A stretch of DNA of 64,000 bases from Betaproteobacteria bacterium SCN1 (GTDB taxonomy: Bacteria; Pseudomonadota; Gammaproteobacteria; Burkholderiales; Thiobacillaceae). Each line of letters opens with the position of its first letter. The first letter of the stretch is position 1. A program made the translations under genes and the position numbers. Shown here in pieces: positions 36,736 through 45,199 of the stretch. Location of the stretch: assembly GCA_008923315.1 (NCBI GenBank), contig WBSF01000007.1, forward strand, positions 526,247-590,246, written 5' to 3'. The notes beneath the pieces are model-generated. The model was not told the DNA's origin and made no database searches. It was given only the letters and a program-made list of their open reading frames with translations.

Positions 36736-39510
36736 TTACTGGCTCTGCATTTTCTGGAGCAGTGCACGCGCTTCGGCTTCCTGCGTGAAAGCAATGCCGC
36801 TGTCGAGCAGGCGTTTGAGTTCGCTGCGCGCGCGCGACACGTCGCCGGCCTGTGCATAGGCTGCAGCCAGGTGGAACTGGATGTCGCCCGAATCGGGCGC
36901 TTTCTCGAGCGCCTGCCGGATCAGTTTGATGCCACGGTCGGTCTGTTTGCGCTGGACCAGGATCCAGCCCAGAGTATCCATCGCAGGCGCGCTGTCGGGT
37001 TTGAGCTTGAGTGCCTGTTCGGCAAAGTCGAGTGCGCGCTCGTCGCCCATTTCGGACAGTGTCCAGGCCAGATTGTTCAGCACCAGGAGATTGTTCGGTG
37101 TCTGCGTGTTCAGAGTCAGGTACTGCTCGGCTGCTGTCTTGTATTGTTTGCGTTTCAGAAGGTTTTCCGCCAGTGCAGCGCGCACGCTGCCGTCCTGGGG
37201 GTGGGTCTGTAGCCAGCGCAGCATGCGTTGTTCGCCATCCTCGGGACGCTGAAGCGCGTTGAAGGCAGACAGCTGGCGGATAAGCCAGGCTCCGGACGGC
37301 TGGCGGCTCTGCGCCCGCTCGAATGCGGCCAGTGCGGCCGTGTAGTTCCTGGCGGCGTAAGCGGCATCGCCTTCGAGAATGTAGCCGAGGGGATTGTCCG
37401 GATTTGCAGTCTGAATCTGCTTGGCGATCTTGTTCGCGTCCTCGATCCGGCCGTTCTGAACGTCCAGTCCACCCAGCATCAGCTGGGCATCGACGAAGCC
37501 GGGCTGGATACGCAGGGCATCGGTCAGGCTTTTGCGTGCGCCTTCGCGATCCTTGGCAACGATTTGTGCGGTGGCGAGTTTGAGCAGCGGCGCGGCCGAT
37601 TTGGGCATGACGTCCTGCAGCTTGCGGTAGGAAGCGAGTGCGTTCGTGGTGTCGCCCAGCGCCAGTTGGGCCGTGCCGAGCAGGTCCAGCGCAGCGGGGC
37701 TGTTGGGGTGGGCGTTGACGGCTTCGCGCGCTACGGTCAATGCGCGGTTTCTGTCACCTTTGGCGAGCAGATAGCGCGCCAGCATGATCCGTGGCTGCAG
37801 GGCTTCGGGATGTGTCGAGGCGGCTTTCTCCAGCCATTTGACATAGCCGGCCTCGTCCTTGCCGCGCAGCGACAGGTCGGCCAGCGACAGCATGGCGTTG
37901 AGATTTCTGGGGTCGGCCTTGAGAACGGATTCGAGGCGCTGGCGTGCCTGGGCGGGTTGGCCGTCCTGCAGGTCGAGCTGGGCGAGGTTGGCGGCGGCGG
38001 GGAAGAATGCGGCGTCGCGCTTGAGCGCCTGCTCGAAGCTTTCGCGCGCTTTCACCTTGTCCTGTTTGCCGAGATAGGCCGCACCCCGGTAATTGAAAAT
38101 GAAGGGGCTGGCACCGAGCTTCTTCTCCAGCACGTCGATACTGGCCAGCGCAGCGTCGAACTGCTTGTGTTCGAGCTGGTTGACGATCAGAACGGTATCT
38201 GGGCGGCTGCCCGAGCCTTCCATGCGGGCGGCTGCCTGGAGTTCGGCCAGCGCGCCGGAGTCGCCCTGTGCGAGTCGGGAGATGCCGAGTTCCGTCCGGA
38301 TGGCCGCGCTGTTGGGGTCGTGCCGCGCCGCCTGTTCGAAATGGACGGTGGCTTGTGCGAAATCGCGTCTGGCGAGGGCGATTTCCCCGGCGACGATGAG
38401 CACGCCCGCATCGGGCGCGGCGGCAAGTGCGGGGGCCAGTGTGCGCGATGCATCGTCGACGCGGCCCAGTCGCAATTGGGTGGCCGCCAGAAGGCGGACG
38501 GCGTAGAGATTGTTGGGCGCAGCCGCGACGACCTTGTTGAGATAGGTTTCAGCGGTCTGCAAATTGTTCAGGTTGTACTCGATGGCCCCTCCCAGCAGCA
38601 GTGCGGGCATGAATTCCGGCGCACCTTTGAGGACACTGGCGAGATGGTCGCGCGCACGCTCGATCTTGTTTTCCCGGAAGTCGATCAGGGCCTGAAAATA
38701 CCGGCCTTGCAGGCTGTTGGGCGTGTCTTTCAATGCGGCGTCGACTTCCTGCCGCGCTTCGGTCAGCTTGTTCTGGCCGATCGCGATTTCGGCCAGCGCC
38801 AGATGGCTTGGCGTATGTTTGGGGTTCAGCTTGAGCGCGGCCCGGTAGATTTCCGCAGCAGTGTCGAGATCGCCGGTGGCGCGCAGCAGGTCGCCTTTGA
38901 AGAGCAGGCTGTCGAGATGATTGGGGGCGACCTGCAACGCCTGATCGATGATCTGGCGCGCCGCCTGCGGTTGCCCGTCGGCGACGGCCAGCCGCGCCTG
39001 GGCGAGCTTTACCTCGGGGTTGTTCGGTGCGGCGGCGGCAGTCGTTTCCAGGATCTTGCGTGCCTCGGCCTTGTTGTTTAGACCGAGATAGGCGGTTGCG
39101 CGCAGGGCCTGCAACATGGCGTCATCGTCATCGTTCGACGCGGCGGGCGCCGGGAGTTCGTCCAGCAGCCGCTGGTATTCGCGCAGACCCAGCAGTGCGC
39201 GCGCGATCAGCGGATTGGCGATCTGTGCGGACAGTCCGGCTTCGCGGGCGCGCCGGAATTCCTTTTCGGCACCGGCCAGATCGAGTTGGCTCAAGTAGAG
39301 CTTGCCCAGTTCGAGCCGTGCGTCGGCATTCTTTTCGTCCGCTGCGACGGCATTCTTGAGCTGGATCACGGCGGCCTTGTAATCGCCGGCCGCGATCTTG
39401 GTCTTGGCGTCGTGCACGAGCGCGGTACTGTCCTCGCCGCCGCAGGCGGTCAGAACAGTGGTGCTCAGGACAAGCATCGATAACAGCGCGGAAAAGCGAA
39501 CGGGCGACAT
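36736..39510 (-). CDS. prsT: PEP-CTERM system TPR-repeat lipoprotein PrsT (copy 2)
   Basis: A 924-residue lipoprotein with lipobox LTAC near residue 23 and TPRs from about residue 35 to the end. Layout and length match copy 1 (starts like HDAKTKIAAGDYKAAVIQLKNAV versus KDFEDQGKLRSSVVELKNAVQ), so the pair arose by duplication. It lies 42 bp downstream of prsR in the same direction and so is probably co-transcribed with prsK/prsR. Confidence 0.9.
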   Translation of the reverse strand: MSPVRFSALLSMLVLSTTVLTACGGEDSTALVHDAKTKIAAGDYKAAVIQLKNAVAADEKNADARLELGKLYLSQLDLAGAEKEFRRAREAGLSAQIANPLIARALLGLREYQRLLDELPAPAASNDDDDAMLQALRATAYLGLNNKAEARKILETTAAAAPNNPEVKLAQARLAVADGQPQAARQIIDQALQVAPNHLDSLLFKGDLLRATGDLDTAAEIYRAALKLNPKHTPSHLALAEIAIGQNKLTEARQEVDAALKDTPNSLQGRYFQALIDFRENKIERARDHLASVLKGAPEFMPALLLGGAIEYNLNNLQTAETYLNKVVAAAPNNLYAVRLLAATQLRLGRVDDASRTLAPALAAAPDAGVLIVAGEIALARRDFAQATVHFEQAARHDPNSAAIRTELGISRLAQGDSGALAELQAAARMEGSGSRPDTVLIVNQLEHKQFDAALASIDVLEKKLGASPFIFNYRGAAYLGKQDKVKARESFEQALKRDAAFFPAAANLAQLDLQDGQPAQARQRLESVLKADPRNLNAMLSLADLSLRGKDEAGYVKWLEKAASTHPEALQPRIMLARYLLAKGDRNRALTVAREAVNAHPNSPAALDLLGTAQLALGDTTNALASYRKLQDVMPKSAAPLLKLATAQIVAKDREGARKSLTDALRIQPGFVDAQLMLGGLDVQNGRIEDANKIAKQIQTANPDNPLGYILEGDAAYAARNYTAALAAFERAQSRQPSGAWLIRQLSAFNALQRPEDGEQRMLRWLQTHPQDGSVRAALAENLLKRKQYKTAAEQYLTLNTQTPNNLLVLNNLAWTLSEMGDERALDFAEQALKLKPDSAPAMDTLGWILVQRKQTDRGIKLIRQALEKAPDSGDIQFHLAAAYAQAGDVSRARSELKRLLDSGIAFTQEAEARALLQKMQSQ

Positions 39511-39552
39511 GAGTCAAACTCCGGTAACGAATTGTCGAAAAGAGAAGCGGCT

Positions 39553-40905
39553 TTACTTCAATCCAATCTTGGCCATCAGGTCGTACAGGGTCGGGCGGGT
39601 GATGCCGAGCAATTCGGCAGCCTGTGCGATGCTGCCGTCCGTATTCGCCAATGCGCGCGTGATGGCAAGGCGTTCGGCGTTCTCGCGCGCCTGCCGCAGG
39701 TTGAAGGGCTGGACATCGACATGATCGATGTCCAGCCCGAGATCGCCCGCCGTGATCTGGTTGCCTTCGGCCATGATGGCGGCCCGCTTGATGAGGTTTT
39801 CCATCTCGCGGACGTTGCCTGGCCAGTTGTGCGCTTCGAGCGCGGCGAGTGCGTCGGCGGTGAATCCCTTGAGGCTGCGGCCCAGTTCGCGCGCATAGCG
39901 GTCGAGAAAGGCCTGTGCCAGGAGCACCGCATCGCCGGGGCGCTCGCGCAGCGGCGGAATCTTCACGGTGATTTCGGACAGGCGATAGTAGAGATCTTCG
40001 CGGAAGCTGCCTTCGCGGATCATGCTGGAGAGATCCCGATGCGTGGCGCAGACCACGCGCACGTCGACCGGAATTTCGCCGCGACCGCCCAGGCGTTCGA
40101 TCACGCGTTCCTGCAGGAAGCGCAGCAGCTTTGCCTGCAGAGGCATCGGCAGGTCGCCGATTTCGTCGAGGAAGAGTGTGCCTTCGCTGGCGTATTCGAT
40201 GCGGCCGATGGTCTGCTTCGCAGCACCGGTGAAAGCGCCTTTTTCGTAACCAAAGAGTTCGGATTCGAGCAGCGTGTCGGGAATGGCCGCGCAGTTGATC
40301 GCGACGAAACGCTTGTTCGCGCGCGGCGACAGCTCGTGCACGCCGCGCGCGAGCACTTCCTTGCCGGTGCCGGATTCGCCCAGCAACAGGACCGTGGCGT
40401 TGGCGGGGGCAACCTTCTCGACAGTGCGGCATACCTTGAGCATGGCCTCGCTGCAGGTGATGAGCCCGTTCAGCGATGAGCCGCCCTGTTTGGCGAGCAA
40501 CTGCCGGTTTTCGATTTCAAGCGCGTGGACATGCAGTGCGCGGGCGATCATCAGCGCCAGCACGTCAGGGTCGAAAGGTTTCTGGAAGAAATCGTAGGCG
40601 CCGAGATGAATGGCCTTGACTGCGTTGCTGCGATCGAGATTGCCGGTGACGACGATGACCTTGGTCACGGGGGCGAGTGAGAGGACCTGCTGCAGGGTCG
40701 CGAGTCCTTCGGTCGCGCCGTCGACATCCGGCGGCAGGCCGAGATCGAGCAGCACCACGGCGGGTTCGTGGCGGCGCAATTGCGCGATTGCGCTGTCGCG
40801 ATCGGCGGCCACGATCAGTTCGTAATCGCTGAGACTCCATTTCAGTTGCTTTTGCAGGCCCGGGTCGTCTTCGACAAGCAGAACCTTGTGTTTGGCATCG
40901 CTCAT
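39553..40905 (-). CDS. prsR: PEP-CTERM system sigma-54 response regulator PrsR
   Basis: A 450-residue NtrC-type activator. Receiver domain 1-125 with phospho-acceptor D54 and acidic pocket ED at 12-14; AAA+ domain with Walker A GESGTGKE near 173, GAFTGA loop and Walker B LFLDEIGDLP; Fis-type HTH at the end (GSIAQAAELLGITRPTLYDLM). Its target is expected to be sigma-54 promoters of PEP-CTERM genes, as reported for Zoogloea. Start codon overlaps the prsK stop by 4 bp, with GGAG inside the prsK end. Confidence 0.95.
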   Translation of the reverse strand: MSDAKHKVLLVEDDPGLQKQLKWSLSDYELIVAADRDSAIAQLRRHEPAVVLLDLGLPPDVDGATEGLATLQQVLSLAPVTKVIVVTGNLDRSNAVKAIHLGAYDFFQKPFDPDVLALMIARALHVHALEIENRQLLAKQGGSSLNGLITCSEAMLKVCRTVEKVAPANATVLLLGESGTGKEVLARGVHELSPRANKRFVAINCAAIPDTLLESELFGYEKGAFTGAAKQTIGRIEYASEGTLFLDEIGDLPMPLQAKLLRFLQERVIERLGGRGEIPVDVRVVCATHRDLSSMIREGSFREDLYYRLSEITVKIPPLRERPGDAVLLAQAFLDRYARELGRSLKGFTADALAALEAHNWPGNVREMENLIKRAAIMAEGNQITAGDLGLDIDHVDVQPFNLRQARENAERLAITRALANTDGSIAQAAELLGITRPTLYDLMAKIGLK

Positions 40906-42986
40906 GCAATGTCTCCTCGTGTTTCATTATCGTCCAGCGGAAGACTGAGACGAAAGCGGGTGCCCTGTCCGGGTGTGCTGTCGACTTCGATGTCGCCCCC
41001 GAGCGCACGCAGGGTTTCCCGGCATTCGTAGGCGCCGATGCCCATGCCGGCGCCCTTGGTCGAATCGAAGGGGGCAAACAGCCGCGTGCGGATGAACTCG
41101 TCGTCCATCCCGCAGCCGGTGTCGTCAATTTCGACGATGGCCCGGCTATCTTGAGCGAATCCGCGCATCGTCACCCGGCCGGTTGAGGGCGTCGCCTCGA
41201 GCGCGTTCTGGAGCAGGTGGCCGATGGCGCGCGTCAGGCGTTCGCGCTCGGCGCGTATCTTCAGGCCGGCATCGGGCAGGTCGAGCGTCGGACACAGCTT
41301 GAAAGCCTGTTTGCTGGCTGCAGCGTCGCGCAGGATATCGGCCAGCGGTATCGATTCCGCTGCGAGCATTTCGCCGCTGCCGCGGCGCAGCTGCGCGAGC
41401 ACCTTGTTCATGCGTGCGACCGCGCTTTCCACTGTGTCGAGCATGTCGGCCTGGAATTCGGGGTTGTGCTTGTGCTTTTCGGCATTGGCCAGCAACAGGG
41501 AGAGCTGGGCGACCAGGTTTTTGAGATCGTGGATGACGAAGGTGGTGGTGCGGTTGAACGATTCGAACTGGCGCGCAACGATGAGCTGATTGGAGGCGCG
41601 CATCTGCGACAGATGGGCTGCGGCCTGGCGGGCGGCGACCTTGAGCAGGTCGCTTACTTCCCAGTTGAAGGTGACGTTGCCCAGCGAATGCTTCAGGACC
41701 ACGAACCCCAGCAGTTCGTCGTGCAGCATCAGCGGCACCACCAGCCAGGCGTCGTTGGCCTCGCGGATCCAGGCCGGTGCGGCGAGATCGCCGTAGAGAT
41801 CCGGGCGCGACTGCATTTCATCCAGATCGACAACCCATTGCCGGGCGGCCAGCCATAGCACGAAAGGGGAATCCGCCGCTTCGGCGCCTTGCAGATCGGC
41901 CCAGTTCCAGTGGCTGGCGCGCTGGTAGGCGGCGTCGCCTTCGCGCATCCAGAGGGCGCCGCCCGGGCTTTCGAGCAGGCGCGCGAGCGCTTCGACGGCG
42001 CGTTCGCATAGTTGCTCGCCGGGTCGGCCTTCGGTGAGTGTCCGGGTGAAGTTGAGCCATTCTTCCCGGTAGTCGTAGCGGTAGCTGAAGAAATGCTTGG
42101 ACAGGAAAACCCGCAGCCGCGCCCGCAGCGTACCGGACACCAGCAGCAACAGCAGCAGCATGGCGGCGGCGAAGACGAATACGGTCTGGATCACGTCGCC
42201 CCATTCGCCGCCGAACAGCCGGATGTAGTAGCCGGCGCCTGCCATGAGCAGCAGATAGATGCCGGCCCCCAGGAGGCTGGTGGTGTGGAAGACCATGGTT
42301 CGCGACAGGCCGACCGGCGCAGACCACTCCGGGTTGCGCGCGGCCGAGACGGCGATCAGTGGGGCCACAAGCGCGGCTACGTAGCCGCGTGCGGCCCAGA
42401 TGCGCGCATCCATGGCCTGGAACAGGGCGGCGTTTGCGTAGAGGTAGAAATCGTAGGCGAACAGGCCGCCCAGGCCGAGGCAGAGGAATTTGATCGCCCA
42501 TCTGTCCTGTGCGCGGGTGCTGCGATAGACCTGTTCCACCAGCACGAGGCCGGCAACGGTCAGCAGCACCAGACCGAGGTTGCTGGCCCATTCCGAAAGC
42601 ATGGGCGGACTGTTGCCCACCATGGCGAGGCTGCCGGTCAGCAAAAGGCCGGTCACGAGCAGTGCGGCGAATCCGCGCAGTATGCGCAGTGCGGCAGGTA
42701 ATGCCGCCCCCGCGGGCAGGCGCAGATTGAGGATGTAGAAGAGCAGGCCGAGCCAGGCGCCATAGCGTGCCACTTCGACGAGAAATTGCAGATCGGGCGG
42801 CAGACGGCCCAGTGTCGTCAGCGTGGCCAGCCCTCCCCAGGCGGCGGTCGATGCGGCGGCCAGGCCGAGAAGCCGGCTTTGCGGGCGGCGGCGCCAGCTG
42901 GCGACAATCAGGCCCGACAGGCCAAGGAAAGCCAGCGTGGCCAGTCCGTATCCGAGGGCAGCCAGGAGCAGCAGGGTCGCGGGCAT
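40902..42986 (-). CDS. prsK: PEP-CTERM system histidine kinase PrsK
   Basis: A 694-residue membrane sensor kinase. The first about 290 residues contain eight or more hydrophobic helices, then a GAF-like region (about 310-470), an H-box FVIHDLKNLVAQ with the phospho-histidine near 485, and an ATPase domain with DDTGCGMD and KGAGMGIGAYECRETL. The architecture is that of PrsK (TIGR02916). Partner of PrsR. It starts 13 bp after the sugar-transferase stop. Confidence 0.95.
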   Translation of the reverse strand: MPATLLLLAALGYGLATLAFLGLSGLIVASWRRRPQSRLLGLAAASTAAWGGLATLTTLGRLPPDLQFLVEVARYGAWLGLLFYILNLRLPAGAALPAALRILRGFAALLVTGLLLTGSLAMVGNSPPMLSEWASNLGLVLLTVAGLVLVEQVYRSTRAQDRWAIKFLCLGLGGLFAYDFYLYANAALFQAMDARIWAARGYVAALVAPLIAVSAARNPEWSAPVGLSRTMVFHTTSLLGAGIYLLLMAGAGYYIRLFGGEWGDVIQTVFVFAAAMLLLLLLVSGTLRARLRVFLSKHFFSYRYDYREEWLNFTRTLTEGRPGEQLCERAVEALARLLESPGGALWMREGDAAYQRASHWNWADLQGAEAADSPFVLWLAARQWVVDLDEMQSRPDLYGDLAAPAWIREANDAWLVVPLMLHDELLGFVVLKHSLGNVTFNWEVSDLLKVAARQAAAHLSQMRASNQLIVARQFESFNRTTTFVIHDLKNLVAQLSLLLANAEKHKHNPEFQADMLDTVESAVARMNKVLAQLRRGSGEMLAAESIPLADILRDAAASKQAFKLCPTLDLPDAGLKIRAERERLTRAIGHLLQNALEATPSTGRVTMRGFAQDSRAIVEIDDTGCGMDDEFIRTRLFAPFDSTKGAGMGIGAYECRETLRALGGDIEVDSTPGQGTRFRLSLPLDDNETRGDIA

Positions 42987-42999
42987 GGCGTCGGCGGCG

Positions 43000-44394
43000 T
43001 CAGCGCACGCCCTTGCCCCACAGCACCACCTGGGCGGTCTGGAACAGGATCATCAGATCCAGGAACAGGCTGTGATTCTTGACGTAGTAGAGGTCGTACT
43101 GCAGCTTGTGCATGGCGTCCTCGTCGGAGGCACCGTAGGGATACCGGACCTGGGCCCAGCCGGTGATTCCCGGTTTGACGGTGTGGCGGACGCCGTAATA
43201 CGGGATTTTTTGCGTCAGATCCTGAACGAAATAGGGACGTTCGGGGCGCGGGCCGACAAAACTCATTTCGCCGAAGAATACATTGAATATCTGCGGGAGT
43301 TCGTCGATGCGGGTACGCCGGATGAAGCGGCCGACCAGTGTGACGCGGCTGTCGTTCTGTCCAGCCCAGCGCGGCTTGCCGTCCTTTTCCGCGTCCGCGC
43401 ACATGCTGCGGAATTTGAGGATGGTGAACGAGCGCCCGCCCTGCCCGACACGCTCCTGGCGGTAGAGGACCGGTCCGGGGCTCTCCAGCTTGATGAGGAG
43501 CGTGGCCAGCGCCATGATCGGCAGGGTGACGGCAAGCATGGCTGCGCTGACCAGGAGGTCGAACAGCCGTTTGACCGTGTCGCGCAGCATGCCCTGGGTG
43601 AAACCCTCGGCCAGGATCATCCAGCTCGCGTTCATCGAGTCGAGCTGCAGGTGGCCGTTCTCGCGTTCGAAGAAGCTGGAGAGTTCGAGGATGTTGATGC
43701 CGCGCAGCTTGCATTCGAGCAGGGACTGAACCGGCATGCCGCCGCCGCGGCGATCGCGCACGGCGAGGATGATTTCGCTGACTTGCAGGCGGGTGGCGAG
43801 CTCGGACAGCGATTCCTGGGTGTCGAGAATCCGGGCATGATCGACGAAATGATGACTGCCGCCCATCGGCAGGTAGCCGACTACCTGGGTATTGCTGGCA
43901 GGGCCGCGCCGCGCCAGCAGAGCCTCGATGTGCGCGGCGCGGCTGCCGGTGCCGAGGACCAGCGCCCGTTTTTTGAGGACGCCGACGCGCGCCCAGCGGA
44001 TGAACAGGGCGCGGGAAACCAGGATACCGAACAGCGCCAGGCCGAACGCCAGCAGGAATGCGCCGCGTCCGACCAGCAGCGCGGGAAAGAAGTAAAAGAG
44101 CAGGCTCATGGTGACCAGGCCGAGCCCGAAGCTCAAGCCCAGCCGCTGCAGCAGTGCCCGGATGCCGCCCCGTGATTCGAGATCGTACAGGCCGCTGGCG
44201 GTCATTAGCCCGAGCATGACCAGTGTGAAAGTCGTTGCCTTGGGCAGGAGTGGGTTCAGGTCGTCCGGAATGGCGTGGCTGTCCAGGAAGCGTGCGCTTA
44301 CACCAAGATACATGGCGCCACACAGGATCAGGGCTTCCAGCATGACCAGCAGCAGCAGGTTCAGCGGAACGTAGTGTCGGAAAAATCGGATCAC
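43000..44394 (-). CDS. epsB: EpsB-type undecaprenyl-phosphate sugar phosphotransferase
   Basis: A 464-residue polyprenyl sugar-1-phosphate transferase (WcaJ/EpsB family, TIGR03013 type) which starts EPS repeat-unit synthesis. Four or five N-terminal helices, a CoA-binding-like middle domain (ALVLGTGSRAAHIEALL) and a C-terminal bacterial transferase domain with KRLFDLLVSAAMLAVTLPIM and the catalytic FTILKFRSMCADAE, DELPQIFNVF and GPRPERPYF motifs. GTG start. A perfect sigma-54 promoter lies just upstream. It leads the prsK-prsR-prsT cluster. Confidence 0.93.
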   Translation of the reverse strand: MIRFFRHYVPLNLLLLVMLEALILCGAMYLGVSARFLDSHAIPDDLNPLLPKATTFTLVMLGLMTASGLYDLESRGGIRALLQRLGLSFGLGLVTMSLLFYFFPALLVGRGAFLLAFGLALFGILVSRALFIRWARVGVLKKRALVLGTGSRAAHIEALLARRGPASNTQVVGYLPMGGSHHFVDHARILDTQESLSELATRLQVSEIILAVRDRRGGGMPVQSLLECKLRGINILELSSFFERENGHLQLDSMNASWMILAEGFTQGMLRDTVKRLFDLLVSAAMLAVTLPIMALATLLIKLESPGPVLYRQERVGQGGRSFTILKFRSMCADAEKDGKPRWAGQNDSRVTLVGRFIRRTRIDELPQIFNVFFGEMSFVGPRPERPYFVQDLTQKIPYYGVRHTVKPGITGWAQVRYPYGASDEDAMHKLQYDLYYVKNHSLFLDLMILFQTAQVVLWGKGVR

Positions 44395-44429
44395 GGCCGT
44401 TGTCGGTTCAGGGTCTTGGGGCTTGGATC

Positions 44430-44446
44430 AGCATCTTCCATGCCAA
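44430..44446 (-). promoter_or_regulatory. Sigma-54 -24/-12 promoter of the sugar transferase/prsK operon
   Basis: Minus-strand TGGCATGGAAGATGCT with GG at 44444-44443 and GC at 44432-44431, 10 nt apart. Transcription would begin about 25 bp before the GTG at 44394. The upstream boxes found at the PEP-CTERM genes are not seen here. Confidence 0.65.
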
Positions 44447-44623
44447 GGGCCGCCAAGATTGTGCTGAAGGCTTGGCAACGTCATGTCACAGGCCCCCGGG
44501 GCGAGGCTGGCTTTCGGGCATGGCGGCAAATCTTCTGTCTGTCGCCGCGCATCGTCCTGTGCGCGCTTCGAACGCGACGATTTTCTGTCATGCCGGCCTC
44601 AGGTGAACATGGCGCCGGTCAGG

Positions 44624-45199
44624 TCAGACCAGCGTGCGGACCTGCGGCAGGCGTGCGCGCCGCAGGCTGCCGTCGGCTTGCAGGCGCTTCATGCTGCGCA
44701 ATTCGGCGGCGGGATAGACGACAAGGCTGACCGGAGCGCGAGGATCGTCGATCAGAAAGCGCGGGTAGATGCGTCCGCCTGATTCGGCGGGCCGGTATTC
44801 GCCGGCCTGATAGGGCGGACCGAGGCGCATGAGCAGGAATTCCACGTCCTTCTGATCATCGGTGAAGAGCTGCAGATTGATGTCCGTATGAGGGCCGGCC
44901 GTGCCGTTCAATACGGCGCCGGTGAGATGGGGGTCGAAGGCGGCGAAGCGCTCCATGTAGTCTATGGCGGTCTGGCGCAGTCTGGCGAGCAGGGCGCGCG
45001 TTTCATCGACCTGATAGATCGCCTGGTAGGCGCGCAGGGCCTCTTCGATCTGCTGGTTGTCGGGCAGGTTGCCGCTGTCCGGCGCACCCAGTTGCCGGGC
45101 TGCCTTGCGTTTGGCGCTGCCGTAATCGAGACTGCCGTCCTCGGCCAGCAGACGGGCCGCCGCATGGGCGATGCGGCGGCGCATGTCGAGGTGTTTCAT
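44624..45199 (-). CDS. Conserved hypothetical protein downstream of mrcA
   Basis: A 191-residue cytoplasmic protein without signal peptide or membrane helix. Helical N-terminal half (RRRIAHAAARLLAEDG, SAKRKAARQLGAPDSGNLPDN) and a mixed C-terminal half with GAVLNGTAGPHTDINLQLF, which faintly resembles a minimal nucleotidyltransferase G-S/T-x(n)-D-x-D core (TDIN rather than SDID). Its ATG overlaps the mrcA stop by 4 bp. It is probably co-transcribed with mrcA. Function unknown; the nucleotidyltransferase hint is weak. Confidence 0.7.
   Translation of the reverse strand: MKHLDMRRRIAHAAARLLAEDGSLDYGSAKRKAARQLGAPDSGNLPDNQQIEEALRAYQAIYQVDETRALLARLRQTAIDYMERFAAFDPHLTGAVLNGTAGPHTDINLQLFTDDQKDVEFLLMRLGPPYQAGEYRPAESGGRIYPRFLIDDPRAPVSLVVYPAAELRSMKRLQADGSLRRARLPQVRTLV

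Noticed and set aside
34671-36788. 705-residue plus-strand frame opposite prsT copy 1
   Set aside because: Antisense shadow of TPR codons with no domain, signal or ribosome site; the PrsT frame has lipobox and TPRs.
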